From Arenibaculum pallidiluteum (GTDB lineage Bacteria > Pseudomonadota > Alphaproteobacteria > Azospirillales > Azospirillaceae), in assembly GCF_017355985.1 (NCBI RefSeq), contig NZ_JAFIQU010000003.1, positions 533,217-597,216 on the forward strand: a stretch of 64,000 bases of DNA. The letters run 5' to 3'. A program made the translations under genes and the position numbers. Numbering within the stretch: position 1 is the stretch's first letter; every line of letters starts with the position of its first letter. A model generated the notes under the pieces. It was not told where the DNA came from, did no database searches, and saw only the letters and a list, made by a program, of their open reading frames with translations. Shown here in pieces: positions 11,376 through 18,921 of the stretch.

Positions 11376-12812
11376 ATGCTGTCACTGCGTTCGATCCTGC
11401 CGCCGAAGGTGGCCCTGTTCCTCTGTCTGGCCGCCGCGGCGTCGCCCGTCCCGGCGCTGGCGGCGGAGGGTGCGCCGCATCTCGACGGCGGCGCGCTGGG
11501 GCTGCCCTGGGTGATTCCCTTCGCGGGCATGCTGCTGTCGATCGCGCTGATGCCGCTCCTGGTGCCGCGCTTCTGGCACCACCATTTCGGCAAGGTTTCG
11601 GCCTTCTGGGCGCTGTGCATCGTGGTGCCGTTCCTGCTCTTCTTCGGTCCGGCGCTGACGGCCTACGAGCTGCTGCACACGCTGCTCCTGGAATACATCC
11701 CCTTCATCATCCTGCTGCTGGCGCTGTTCACGGTCGCGGGTGGCGTACGTGTCACGGGCGCGCTGGCCGGGTCGCCCGGGGTGAACACCGCGATCCTGGC
11801 CATCGGGACCGCAATTGCCAGCCTGATGGGAACGACCGGCGCGGCGATGCTGCTGATCCGCCCCCTGATTCGGGCGAACGAGCAGCGCCGGCACAAGGTC
11901 CACACCATCGTCTTCTTCATCTTCCTGGTGGCGAATATCGGCGGCTCGCTGACGCCGCTCGGCGACCCGCCGCTGTTCCTGGGCTTCCTGAAGGGCGTCG
12001 CCTTCTTCTGGCCGACGGTTCACCTGCTTGCTCCCATGGCGCTGTGCGCGGTGATCCTGCTGGCGGCCTATTACGTCCTGGACCGCATCCTCCACGCCCG
12101 GGAGACCGATCCGCCGGTGCGTGCGCCCGGTACGGGCCGCATCGGGATCGAAGGCAAGGTCAACATCCTGCTGCTGCTCGCCGTCGTGGGGGCGGTGCTG
12201 CTGAGCGGCATCTGGAAACCGGGCGTCACCTTCGAGGTCTATCACGTGACGGTCGAGCTGCAGAATCTCGTCCGCGACCTGCTGCTGCTGGGCATCGCGT
12301 TCCTTTCGCTGCGGCTGACCTCCGAGACGAGCCGGCGGGCCAACGCCTTCTCCTGGGATCCGATCCTGGAGGTCGCGAAGCTCTTCGCCGGCATCTTCGT
12401 CACGATCATCCCGGCCATCGCGATCCTGCGGGCGGGAACGGATGGGGCCCTCGGCATGGTGGTCGCCGCCGTCAACCAGAACGGCCAGCCGGTCCCGGCG
12501 GCGTATTTCTGGGCCACCGGCCTGCTGTCGAGCTTCCTCGACAACGCACCGACTTATCTCGTGTTCTTCAATGCGGCCCCGGGCGACGCCCAGCACCTGA
12601 TGTACGGCACGCCGCAGGTGCTGGCCGCGATCTCCGCCGGCGCCGTATTCATGGGCGCCAACACCTATATCGGCAACGCCCCGAACTTCATGGTGAAGGC
12701 CATCGCCGAGGAGCGCGGCATCAAGATGCCGAGCTTCTTCGGCTACATGGCATGGTCGGGCGCCTTCCTGATACCGCTCTTCGCGCTGGTGACGCTCGTC
12801 TTCTTCCGCTGA
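11376..12812 (+). CDS. NhaD-like sodium:proton antiporter
   Basis: This polytopic protein of 478 residues belongs to the NhaD/ArsB (ion transporter) superfamily. It has a cleavable-looking leader ending near ALAAEG and about 12 further spans. Conserved re-entrant segments include NIGGSLTPLGDPPLFLGF in the first half and SSFLDNAPTYLVFF and MGANTYIGNAPNFMVKA in the second. It probably exchanges sodium for protons across the inner membrane, although a carboxylate or arsenite substrate cannot be excluded. ATG 11376 is used; an in-frame TTG at 11370 lies closer to the GGAG at 11359-11362 and may be the true start. Confidence 0.85.
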   Translation: MLSLRSILPPKVALFLCLAAAASPVPALAAEGAPHLDGGALGLPWVIPFAGMLLSIALMPLLVPRFWHHHFGKVSAFWALCIVVPFLLFFGPALTAYELLHTLLLEYIPFIILLLALFTVAGGVRVTGALAGSPGVNTAILAIGTAIASLMGTTGAAMLLIRPLIRANEQRRHKVHTIVFFIFLVANIGGSLTPLGDPPLFLGFLKGVAFFWPTVHLLAPMALCAVILLAAYYVLDRILHARETDPPVRAPGTGRIGIEGKVNILLLLAVVGAVLLSGIWKPGVTFEVYHVTVELQNLVRDLLLLGIAFLSLRLTSETSRRANAFSWDPILEVAKLFAGIFVTIIPAIAILRAGTDGALGMVVAAVNQNGQPVPAAYFWATGLLSSFLDNAPTYLVFFNAAPGDAQHLMYGTPQVLAAISAGAVFMGANTYIGNAPNFMVKAIAEERGIKMPSFFGYMAWSGAFLIPLFALVTLVFFR

Positions 12813-12852
12813 GCGGAAGAAGACCCTGCTTGGGCCGGGCCCAAGCAGGGTC
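12800..12852. terminator. Two adjacent perfect hairpins between convergent genes
   Basis: The first hairpin (10-bp stem, 12800-12809 with 12813-12822) carries the antiporter stop codon in its 3-base loop. The second (14-bp stem, 12822-12835 with 12839-12852) follows without a gap and ends 6 bases before the stop of the converging universal stress gene. The two share base 12822, so they cannot both form completely. Confidence 0.6.
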
Positions 12853-12857
12853 CGGGC

Positions 12858-13688
12858 TCAATGCGCCATGAAGACGGGCATGTCCATGTGGCCGAGCACG
12901 TGGCGGGTCGCCCCGCCGAGCACGAGCTCGCGCAGGCGAGAATGGCCGTAGCAGCCCATCACCAGCGCGTCTGCGCCGATCTCACGCCCGACCTCCAGCA
13001 TGATCTCGCCGGCATCCTCCGACGAGACGTCGTCCGCGAGGTTGCGCCGCAGCTCGGCCCGCACGCCGTGATGGCCGAGATAGCGGATCAGGTCCTTCCC
13101 GTCCTCGGACGGCGCCTCGGGATCCTCGATGGTCAGCACCGTCACGCGCTCGGCCGCCACCAGCACGGGCAGGGCGCCGCGCAGTGCGGTCGCGGTCTCG
13201 CGCGTGTTCTTCCAGCCCACCAGGACGTGGGTCGCCACGCTCGGGACGCGCGCCTTCCAGGGAATCACGAGCGTCGGACAGGGGGCGACCAGCGGCAGCC
13301 GGTCGGTGAGGTGCAGGCTGATGCGGTCTTCGACCGTCTCTGGATGCGACTGGCTGACGACGGCGAGGTCGGCATAGGCCGCGCGCTTGGCAAGCAGCTC
13401 GACATGGTCGCCCTCGGCCACGCTCCAGCTATGGGAGATGTCCGCGCAGAGCGGCATCAGGCGCTCGCGAATCTCCTCGGCCTTCTCGTGGGCGATGGCC
13501 GTCGCCTCGGCCAGGAAGGCATAGGAGGCGCCGCGCCCCGTTATGGCCGCCGGCATGCTGACCGGCGTCGCGATGTAGAGGATGTCGAGATGGGCGCCAT
13601 GGCGCCGCGCCAGCGCCTGGGCGACCTCCAGCCGCTGCGCGTGGCGGTCGTCGTTCGCGAGATGAAGCAGGATGCTCTTGATGGACAT
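12858..13688 (-). CDS. Universal stress protein, two tandem UspA domains
   Basis: This 276-residue cytosolic protein consists of two UspA domains. The first begins MSIKSILLHLANDD. The second ends with the ATP-binding signature GCYGHSRLRELVLGGAT near residue 250, of the G-2x-G-9x-G-S/T type. The first domain lacks this clear signature, so only the C-terminal half is likely to bind nucleotide. ATG 13688 gives the canonical N-terminus; the longer frame from 13769 adds 27 residues without family likeness. It is monocistronic and convergent with the NhaD-like antiporter. The exact stress response cannot be read from sequence. Confidence 0.88.
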   Translation of the reverse strand: MSIKSILLHLANDDRHAQRLEVAQALARRHGAHLDILYIATPVSMPAAITGRGASYAFLAEATAIAHEKAEEIRERLMPLCADISHSWSVAEGDHVELLAKRAAYADLAVVSQSHPETVEDRISLHLTDRLPLVAPCPTLVIPWKARVPSVATHVLVGWKNTRETATALRGALPVLVAAERVTVLTIEDPEAPSEDGKDLIRYLGHHGVRAELRRNLADDVSSEDAGEIMLEVGREIGADALVMGCYGHSRLRELVLGGATRHVLGHMDMPVFMAH

Positions 13689-13830
13689 GGCAGGCGCCCG
13701 ACTCTCCGATGCCTCGCAATCCGCGGCGCGCATTGCACGCCGGGGCAGCAACCCTAGCCGGGTCTGCACCGCCGTTCAACGCGGCGCCATCGGGCGCTGC
13801 CCTGCCGGCATGACCCGGGCGGGCACTGCG

Positions 13831-14763
13831 TCAGGGAAGCTGCCGCGCGTAGCTCGCGAGCTCCGGCACCTCCGGGATCAGGCCGCGGGCCTTCAGGAAC
13901 TCGGCGAACCGCCGATAGCGCCCCTCGTCCAGCGCCGAGGGGCTGTGGGCGAAGCGCCGCAGCGTATCGTCCCAGGCCCGGCGGTTCAGAGGGTTGTCGA
14001 GCTCAGGTCGGTCCTTGATGAAGAGCTTCCAGCTCTCCTCGGGGTTGTTCACGAGGAAGAGCGTCCCGCGCTCCACCGCGTCCAGGAACCGGCGCAGCCG
14101 CGGGTCGCCGAGCTTCCCCGAGTTGGCGAGAATGACCAGCTCGTCGTAGGGCGGGATGCCGTGCTCCTCGGGATAGAAGGCGCGGCCGGGATGGCCTTCG
14201 AGCGCCATCTGGTTCAGCTCGAAGTTCCGGTAGCCGCCGATCACGGCGTCGACCTGCCCAGAGAGCAGCGCAGCGGACAGCGCGAAGTTCACGTTGACGA
14301 GCTCGACGTCCGCGGACTTCAGCCCAGCCCCTTCGAGCATGGTGCCGAGCACGGCGTCCTCGAACCCCGTCACCGAGAAACCTACCTTCCGGCCCTTCAG
14401 GTCCTTCAGCGTCTTCACCGGCCCGTCGGCCAGCGTGATCACCGTGTTCAGCGGCGTCGCCACCAGCGTCCCGATGCGGACCAGCGGCAGGCCCGCCGCC
14501 GCCTGGAGGTGAAGCTCGGGCTGGTAGGAGATCGCGATATCCGCTCTGCCCGCGGCGACCAGCTTCGGCGGATCGGCGGGATCGGCCGGCGGGACCAGTT
14601 CCACCTCGAGCCCCGCCTCGCGGAAATAGCCGCGCTCCAGCGCCACGTAGAGCGGCCCGTGGTCGGGGTTCACGAACCAGTCGAGCATGACCGTCAGGGA
14701 CTCGGCGCGCGCCGGGACCGCCGACAGCGCCAGCATCAGCGCCGCGGTAAGGATGCGTCTCAC
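13831..14763 (-). CDS. thiY: ThiY-like periplasmic binding protein for a thiamine precursor
   Basis: This 310-residue NMT1/THI5-like protein has a signal peptide ending near ARAES and the family start LTVMLDWFVNPDHGPLY. It is the third gene of a TPP-riboswitch operon. Relatives bind N-formyl-4-amino-5-aminomethyl-2-methylpyrimidine (ThiY of Bacillus halodurans) or other thiamine pyrimidines, so a pyrimidine precursor is the best guess. It starts at GTG 14763, overlapping the permease stop (GTGA), with GGAG 7 bases upstream inside the end of the permease gene. Confidence 0.85.
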   Translation of the reverse strand: MRRILTAALMLALSAVPARAESLTVMLDWFVNPDHGPLYVALERGYFREAGLEVELVPPADPADPPKLVAAGRADIAISYQPELHLQAAAGLPLVRIGTLVATPLNTVITLADGPVKTLKDLKGRKVGFSVTGFEDAVLGTMLEGAGLKSADVELVNVNFALSAALLSGQVDAVIGGYRNFELNQMALEGHPGRAFYPEEHGIPPYDELVILANSGKLGDPRLRRFLDAVERGTLFLVNNPEESWKLFIKDRPELDNPLNRRAWDDTLRRFAHSPSALDEGRYRRFAEFLKARGLIPEVPELASYARQLP

Positions 14764-15515
14764 TCTTTCACTCCGTCGTAGGGAATCCAGGGAAGCGCCC
14801 GCCGCAGCCCGGCATCGACCAGCGTATAAAGCGCCACCGCCAGCACCGCGAGCACCGCCAGCGCCGCGAAGACCATGTCCGTCTGCATGCGCGCATTGGC
14901 CTGCAGCATCAGGAAGCCCAACCCGCGCGAGGCGCCGACCCACTCCCCTATGACCGCGCCGATGGGCGCCACGGCCGCGGCCATGCGCAGGCCGGACGCA
15001 AGGGCCGGCAGGGCCGCCGGCACGCGCAGGCGCCAAAGCAGCGCCCAGGGGCGGGCATCCATGCTCCGCGCGAGGTCGAGCCAGCCCGGCTCGGTGCGCC
15101 GGAGCCCGTCCCAGAACGCCAGTACCACCGGAAAGAAGATCACGAGGCAGGCCATCGCGACCTTGGACGCCATCCCGTAGCCGAGCCACAGCACCAGGAT
15201 CGGCGCCAGCGCGAAGACGGGCACGGCTTGGCTCGCGACCAGCACCGGCAGCAGCCAGCGGCGCGCCGCCGCGAACTGCGCGATCGTCATGGCAGCGGCC
15301 GCGCCCAGTGCGGCGCCCAGCAGCAGGCCGAGCAGGATCTCGGCAAGCGTCGTCAAGGCGTGCGGCCCGATCACCGCCCATTGCGACCACAGCGTGGTGG
15401 CGACGCGCCCGGGCGGCGGCAGGATGAAGCGCGGAACGCCGGTCGCGGCGACCACGCCCTGCCAGACCGCAAGCAGCACCGCGACGGTGACGAGCGCCCG
15501 CATCGCGCGCCTCAT
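14760..15515 (-). CDS. thiX: ThiX-like ABC permease
   Basis: This 251-residue inner-membrane protein has about six spans and is of the BPD_transp_1 type found in nitrate/taurine/pyrimidine importers. The coupling EAA-like loop is visible near residues 145-165 (DLARSMDARPWALLWRLRVP), followed by GLRMAAAVAPIGAVIGEW. It forms the membrane channel for the ThiY-like binding protein and the upstream ATPase. Start ATG 15515 lies 8 bases after the ATPase stop; its own stop overlaps the thiY start. Translation of the three genes is therefore closely linked. Confidence 0.87.
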   Translation of the reverse strand: MRRAMRALVTVAVLLAVWQGVVAATGVPRFILPPPGRVATTLWSQWAVIGPHALTTLAEILLGLLLGAALGAAAAMTIAQFAAARRWLLPVLVASQAVPVFALAPILVLWLGYGMASKVAMACLVIFFPVVLAFWDGLRRTEPGWLDLARSMDARPWALLWRLRVPAALPALASGLRMAAAVAPIGAVIGEWVGASRGLGFLMLQANARMQTDMVFAALAVLAVLAVALYTLVDAGLRRALPWIPYDGVKE

Positions 15516-15522
15516 GGCGGCC

Positions 15523-16314
15523 TCATGACGCCAGCCGCCCGAGAAGCTCGGCCTGAAGGGCCAGGAGGGCGGGGTCGCCGACGGGACGCGGCGGTGCACC
15601 GGGTGGCTCCAGCGCCGGGCCGATGCCGGCCGGGCGCCCCGTCATCACGTGGATCCGGTGGCCCAGGCGCAGCGCCTCCAGCGGGTCATGCGTGACCAGC
15701 AGCACCGTGCGCCCGGCCAGCAGGCGGGCGGAGAGATCCTGGAGCCTGAGGCGGGTGAGCGCGTCAAGCGCCGAAAAGGGCTCGTCCATCAGGACCACGG
15801 CCCTGTCCTCGAACAGCGTGCGGGCCAGCGCCACCCGCTGGCGCATTCCGCCCGAAAGGGCATCGGGCCGCGCTCCGGCACGGTCGGCAAGGCCGACCTC
15901 GTCCAGCAGGTCGTGCGCGCGCCGGCGCATGGCCGCATCGGGGGTGACTCCGCGCAGCCGCGGCCCCGTCAGGACGTTGTCCAGGACGCTCGCCCAGGGC
16001 AGGAGGAGGTCGCGCTGCGCCATCCAGGCGATGCGCCCCGCAAGCGGCCCACCGTCGCCCGCGGCGATGGTCGCGCCCGGGCCCGGCGGCTCGAGCCCCG
16101 CGACGAGGCGCAGCAGGCTGCTCTTGCCGACGCCGCTCGGGCCCAGGAGGCAGGTGGTGACGCCGCCCTCAAGGGAGAAATCCAGGTTCTCGAAGACCGG
16201 CCGGCCGTCGAAGCACAGCCGCGCGCCCGTCACGCGCACGGCCAGTGGGGCCGCGGCAGCGCACGGGGCAGGGGGATTCGCGATGGCGTCCGCGACGCCG
16301 GAAGGTCCGTCCAT
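15523..16314 (-). CDS. thiZ: ThiZ-like ABC transporter ATP-binding protein
   Basis: This 263-residue ATPase has Walker A GPSGVGKSS near residue 58, the signature LSGGMRQRVALAR near 137 and Walker B VVLMDEPFSALD near 157. It powers the ThiX-ThiY importer. It is the first gene of the operon and its ATG at 16314 lies only 5 bases after the 3' end of a TPP aptamer, so expression should fall when thiamine pyrophosphate is plentiful. The N-terminal 25 residues are Ala/Pro-rich and unlike the family. A start at one of the in-frame GTG codons near residue 26 is an alternative. Confidence 0.88.
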   Translation of the reverse strand: MDGPSGVADAIANPPAPCAAAAPLAVRVTGARLCFDGRPVFENLDFSLEGGVTTCLLGPSGVGKSSLLRLVAGLEPPGPGATIAAGDGGPLAGRIAWMAQRDLLLPWASVLDNVLTGPRLRGVTPDAAMRRRAHDLLDEVGLADRAGARPDALSGGMRQRVALARTLFEDRAVVLMDEPFSALDALTRLRLQDLSARLLAGRTVLLVTHDPLEALRLGHRIHVMTGRPAGIGPALEPPGAPPRPVGDPALLALQAELLGRLAS

Positions 16315-16319
16315 GAGGT

Positions 16320-16409
16320 CACTGTCCCTACGCCGGTGCGAACCGGATCAGGTTCCAGGGGTCGTCCCCTTTCGGGACCTCTCAGCCGGCGCCCCGGCTC
16401 CCCCCAGTG
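16320..16409 (-). promoter_or_regulatory. TPP riboswitch (THI element)
   Basis: The reverse strand shows the conserved TPP aptamer landmarks in order: a GGGG-GCC junction, CTGAGA (16385-16380), ACCTGATC (within 16353-16341) and GCGTAGGGA (16333-16325). The closing P1 helix pairs CACTG (16409-16405) with CAGTG (16324-16320). The aptamer ends 5 bases before the start codon of the ATPase gene. No separate terminator fits in that space, so control is probably at translation initiation, with AGGGA of the aptamer as the best available ribosome-binding sequence. Confidence 0.95.
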
Positions 16410-16533
16410 ATGCTGGCGCCCTTATGCGCCGGGTCGCCGGTCTTGGCAAGGGCTTCGGCCTCGCGTGTCGGCCAGGCATCTTTCGGACGCCCGTGTTGAC
16501 GCCGGGGCGGGCGCGACCTAAGTCGCCGGAGGC

Positions 16534-17640
16534 ATGCTGTCCTTTCCCCTCCTCATCGGCAGCGAGATCTACCGGCATTCGACCTATGGCCGGAAGCATC
16601 CGCTCTCGATTCCCCGCGTCTCGACCGCCATAGACCTGTGCAGCGCCATGGGCTGGCTGCGTGGCGGTGCCTATCGCGACAGTCCGCGCGCGACGACGCA
16701 GGATCTCGCCCGCTTCCACGACCCCGGCTACATCGCCGTGCTGCAGCGCGCCGAGGCCGAGCAGCGGCTGCCGCCCGAACTCGCCGCACGCCACAATCTC
16801 GGCCGCGTCGAGAACCCGATCTTTCCCGAGGTCTTCAGCCGTCCGGCGACGGCGGCCGGCGCGTCCCTGCTCGGGGCGGAGCTGATCCTGGAGGGCGGCA
16901 CCGTCTACAGCCCGGCCGGAGGCACGCATCATGGCCGCGCGGACCGTGCGAGCGGCTTCTGCTACCTCAACGACCCAGTGCTGGCGATCCTGCGCCTGCT
17001 CGACCGAGGCCTCGGCCGGATCTACTACGTGGATCTCGACGCCCATCATGGGGACGGCGTGCAGGACGCCTTCGCCGACGACGCGCGGGTGCTGACGGTA
17101 TCCGTGCACGAGGCCGGACGGTGGCCGCGCACGGGACCGGTGGAGGACCGGGCAGGGGGCCAGGCGCGCAACCTCCCGGTCCTGCCGGGCTTCAACGATT
17201 CCGAGATGGGCTACGTGGTCGAGCACGCGTTGCTGCCGCTCGGCCGCGCCTTCGAGCCCGAGGCCATCGTGATCCAGTGCGGGGCCGACGCGCTGGCGGA
17301 CGACCCGCTGAGCCGGCTCGAGCTTTCCAACCGCGCGCTGTGGGACGCCGTCGCCGCCCTGCTGCCGCTGGCGCCGCGGCGGCTGGTGCTCGGCGGCGGC
17401 GGGTACAATCCCTGGTCCGTCGGACGCTGCTGGGCCGGGATCTGGGCGACCGTGAACGGCATTGCCCCCGACACGGCGCCGACGCCGGAGGCCGAGGCGG
17501 TGCTCCGCGCACTGACCTGGTCGCGCCGCCAGGGCGAGAACCCGCCCGGGCACTGGTTCACCACGATTGCCGATGCGCCGCGTCCCGGACCGGTGCGGGA
17601 CGAGACGCGCGCTGTCGTCGCGGCGGTGCTGGCGCCGTGA
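16534..17640 (+). CDS. Histone deacetylase-like (AcuC/HDAC superfamily) amidohydrolase
   Basis: This 368-residue protein has the arginase-fold zinc deacetylase motifs. GGTHHGRADRASGFCYLND (catalytic His pair near residues 131-133) is followed by DLDAHHGDGVQDAF (zinc ligands, near 168-180), QCGADALADDPL (third zinc ligand) and GGGGYN at the end of the core. Bacterial members deacetylate acetyl-lysine, acetylpolyamines or acetoin-pathway substrates; which applies here is unknown. The start ATG 16534 has GGAGG only one base away, so initiation may be inefficient. It is divergent from the thiamine transporter operon. Confidence 0.88.
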   Translation: MLSFPLLIGSEIYRHSTYGRKHPLSIPRVSTAIDLCSAMGWLRGGAYRDSPRATTQDLARFHDPGYIAVLQRAEAEQRLPPELAARHNLGRVENPIFPEVFSRPATAAGASLLGAELILEGGTVYSPAGGTHHGRADRASGFCYLNDPVLAILRLLDRGLGRIYYVDLDAHHGDGVQDAFADDARVLTVSVHEAGRWPRTGPVEDRAGGQARNLPVLPGFNDSEMGYVVEHALLPLGRAFEPEAIVIQCGADALADDPLSRLELSNRALWDAVAALLPLAPRRLVLGGGGYNPWSVGRCWAGIWATVNGIAPDTAPTPEAEAVLRALTWSRRQGENPPGHWFTTIADAPRPGPVRDETRAVVAAVLAP

Positions 17641-17717
17641 CCGCGGGCCGCCCGCGACGCGGGGCCGGACGGGGCAGGGGACTTTACCGCGGCGCCGGGC
17701 TGGGGTAGCTGATTGGG

Positions 17718-18206
17718 ATGATCAATCGTCTGCTCTCGCGCCTGTGCCTGGCCCTGCTCGTCGCGGGCGCCCTGCTGGGCCTGCCCGGTCCCGCCGGCGC
17801 CCTCGAGACCTTCAAGGTCGAGCCCCTGACCATCGAAACGGCGGCGGGCGGACGCTACCGCTTCAATGTGGAGATGGCGCAGACGCCCGCTCAGATGGCC
17901 CAGGGACTGATGTTCCGGAAGGAGCTGGCGCCCGATTCCGGGATGCTGTTCGTCCATCCCGCCGACCAGATCGCGAGCATGTGGATGAAGAATACCTTCA
18001 TCCCCCTCGACATGGTGTTCATATCATCCGACGGGCGGGTGGCCGACATCCGCGAGCGCGCGACGCCCCATTCTCTGGAGACGATCAGCTCCTCCGTGCC
18101 GGTCCGCGCCGTGCTGGAGCTGGCCGGCGGCATCGTGTCCCGGCTCGGCATCCGGCGCGGCGACAAGGTACTCCACCCGGCCTTCGGCACCGTCAAGGCG
18201 CCCTGA
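17718..18206 (+). CDS. DUF192 family exported protein
   Basis: This 162-residue protein has an N-terminal signal sequence (about 27 residues, ending near AGALE) and a complete DUF192 domain with MAQGLMFRKELAP, GMLFVHP and WMKNTFIPLDMVFI in the usual order. DUF192 proteins are small beta-rich proteins of unknown function, commonly exported, often ending with the conserved GD(K/R)V segment seen here as RRGDKVLHP. It follows the deacetylase gene by 77 bases and precedes tRNA-Pro. Confidence 0.88.
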   Translation: MINRLLSRLCLALLVAGALLGLPGPAGALETFKVEPLTIETAAGGRYRFNVEMAQTPAQMAQGLMFRKELAPDSGMLFVHPADQIASMWMKNTFIPLDMVFISSDGRVADIRERATPHSLETISSSVPVRAVLELAGGIVSRLGIRRGDKVLHPAFGTVKAP

Positions 18207-18332
18207 GGAGCGATAGTGCGGGGGGGACCCGGGCGGTGGCCGGAATTTCGGGCGGGTACCGTCCCGGATGTGGGCCCGGCGGGTGCGCGGCTTGCGCCGC
18301 CATGGGCGGTGTTGTATGGGAACGGCGCGGCA

Positions 18333-18409
18333 CGGGGCGTAGCGCAGCCTGGTAGCGCGGCAGTTTTGGGTACTGCAGGCCCCCGGTTCGAATCCGGGCG
18401 CCCCGACCA
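18333..18409 (+). tRNA. tRNA-Pro (anticodon TGG)
   Basis: The cloverleaf is complete. The acceptor stem CGGGGCG pairs with CGCCCCG, the anticodon stem GCAGT/ACTGC carries loop TTTGGGT with anticodon TGG, and the T arm contains GGTTCGAATCC. The 3' CCA (18407-18409) is encoded. It reads wobble proline codons. Confidence 0.96.
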
Positions 18410-18475
18410 GCCGGCCGCGGTGGGATGAACGGTTTTGAGCACTGCTCTGGCCAGGGACGGTTTGGAGACGCGCAG

Positions 18476-18769
18476 ATGAATGTCCGGATCTACATGCCGA
18501 GCAAGACGGCGACCCAGTCCGGCCGGGGAAAGACGCGCGCCTGGATGCTGGAGTACGAGATCGAGACGCCGCGCCGGCCCGAGCCGCTGATGGGCTGGAC
18601 CAGCTCCGGCGACACGCTGAACCAGGTGCGCCTCAGCTTCGATACGCGCGAGGAGGCCATCGCCTTCGCGGAGCGCAAGGGCTGGAACTACACCGTCTAT
18701 GAGCCGCACCAGCGCCGCATTCGCCCCAAGAACTACGCCGACAATTTCCGCCACGACCGCATCCGCTGA
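18476..18769 (+). CDS. NDUFS4-type complex I accessory subunit (ETC_C1_NDUFA4 domain)
   Basis: This 97-residue protein resembles the alphaproteobacterial and mitochondrial 18-kDa subunit of NADH dehydrogenase. It contains WMLEYEIETPRRPEPLMGW, then FDTREEAIAFAERKGWNYTVYE and a basic end RPKNYADNF, the typical layout. In mitochondria this subunit stabilises the NADH-oxidising module. ATG 18476 is preferred over ATG 18425 because GGAG sits 9 bases upstream and the N-terminus MNVRIYMPSKTATQSG is typical. The gene lies alone between tRNA-Pro and tRNA-Arg, away from any nuo operon. Confidence 0.92.
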   Translation: MNVRIYMPSKTATQSGRGKTRAWMLEYEIETPRRPEPLMGWTSSGDTLNQVRLSFDTREEAIAFAERKGWNYTVYEPHQRRIRPKNYADNFRHDRIR

Positions 18770-18787
18770 GCGGTCGCGCCAGATTTC

Positions 18788-18864
18788 GCGCCCTTAGCTC
18801 AGCTGGATAGAGCACCCGCCTTCTAAGCGGACGGTCGCAGGTTCGAATCCTGCAGGGCGCGCCA
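18788..18864 (+). tRNA. tRNA-Arg (anticodon TCT)
   Basis: The acceptor stem GCGCCCT pairs with AGGGCGC, the anticodon loop CTTCTAA gives TCT, the T arm contains GGTTCGAATCC, and CCA is encoded at 18862-18864. The anticodon stem has a C27-A43 mismatch at its outer end (CCCGC with GCGGA). Confidence 0.95.
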
Positions 18865-18921
18865 CTTTCCGCCGGTTCCAACAACTGCTGTGCCGGTGTG
18901 CGCTGCGGCCGGCTGGCGGCT

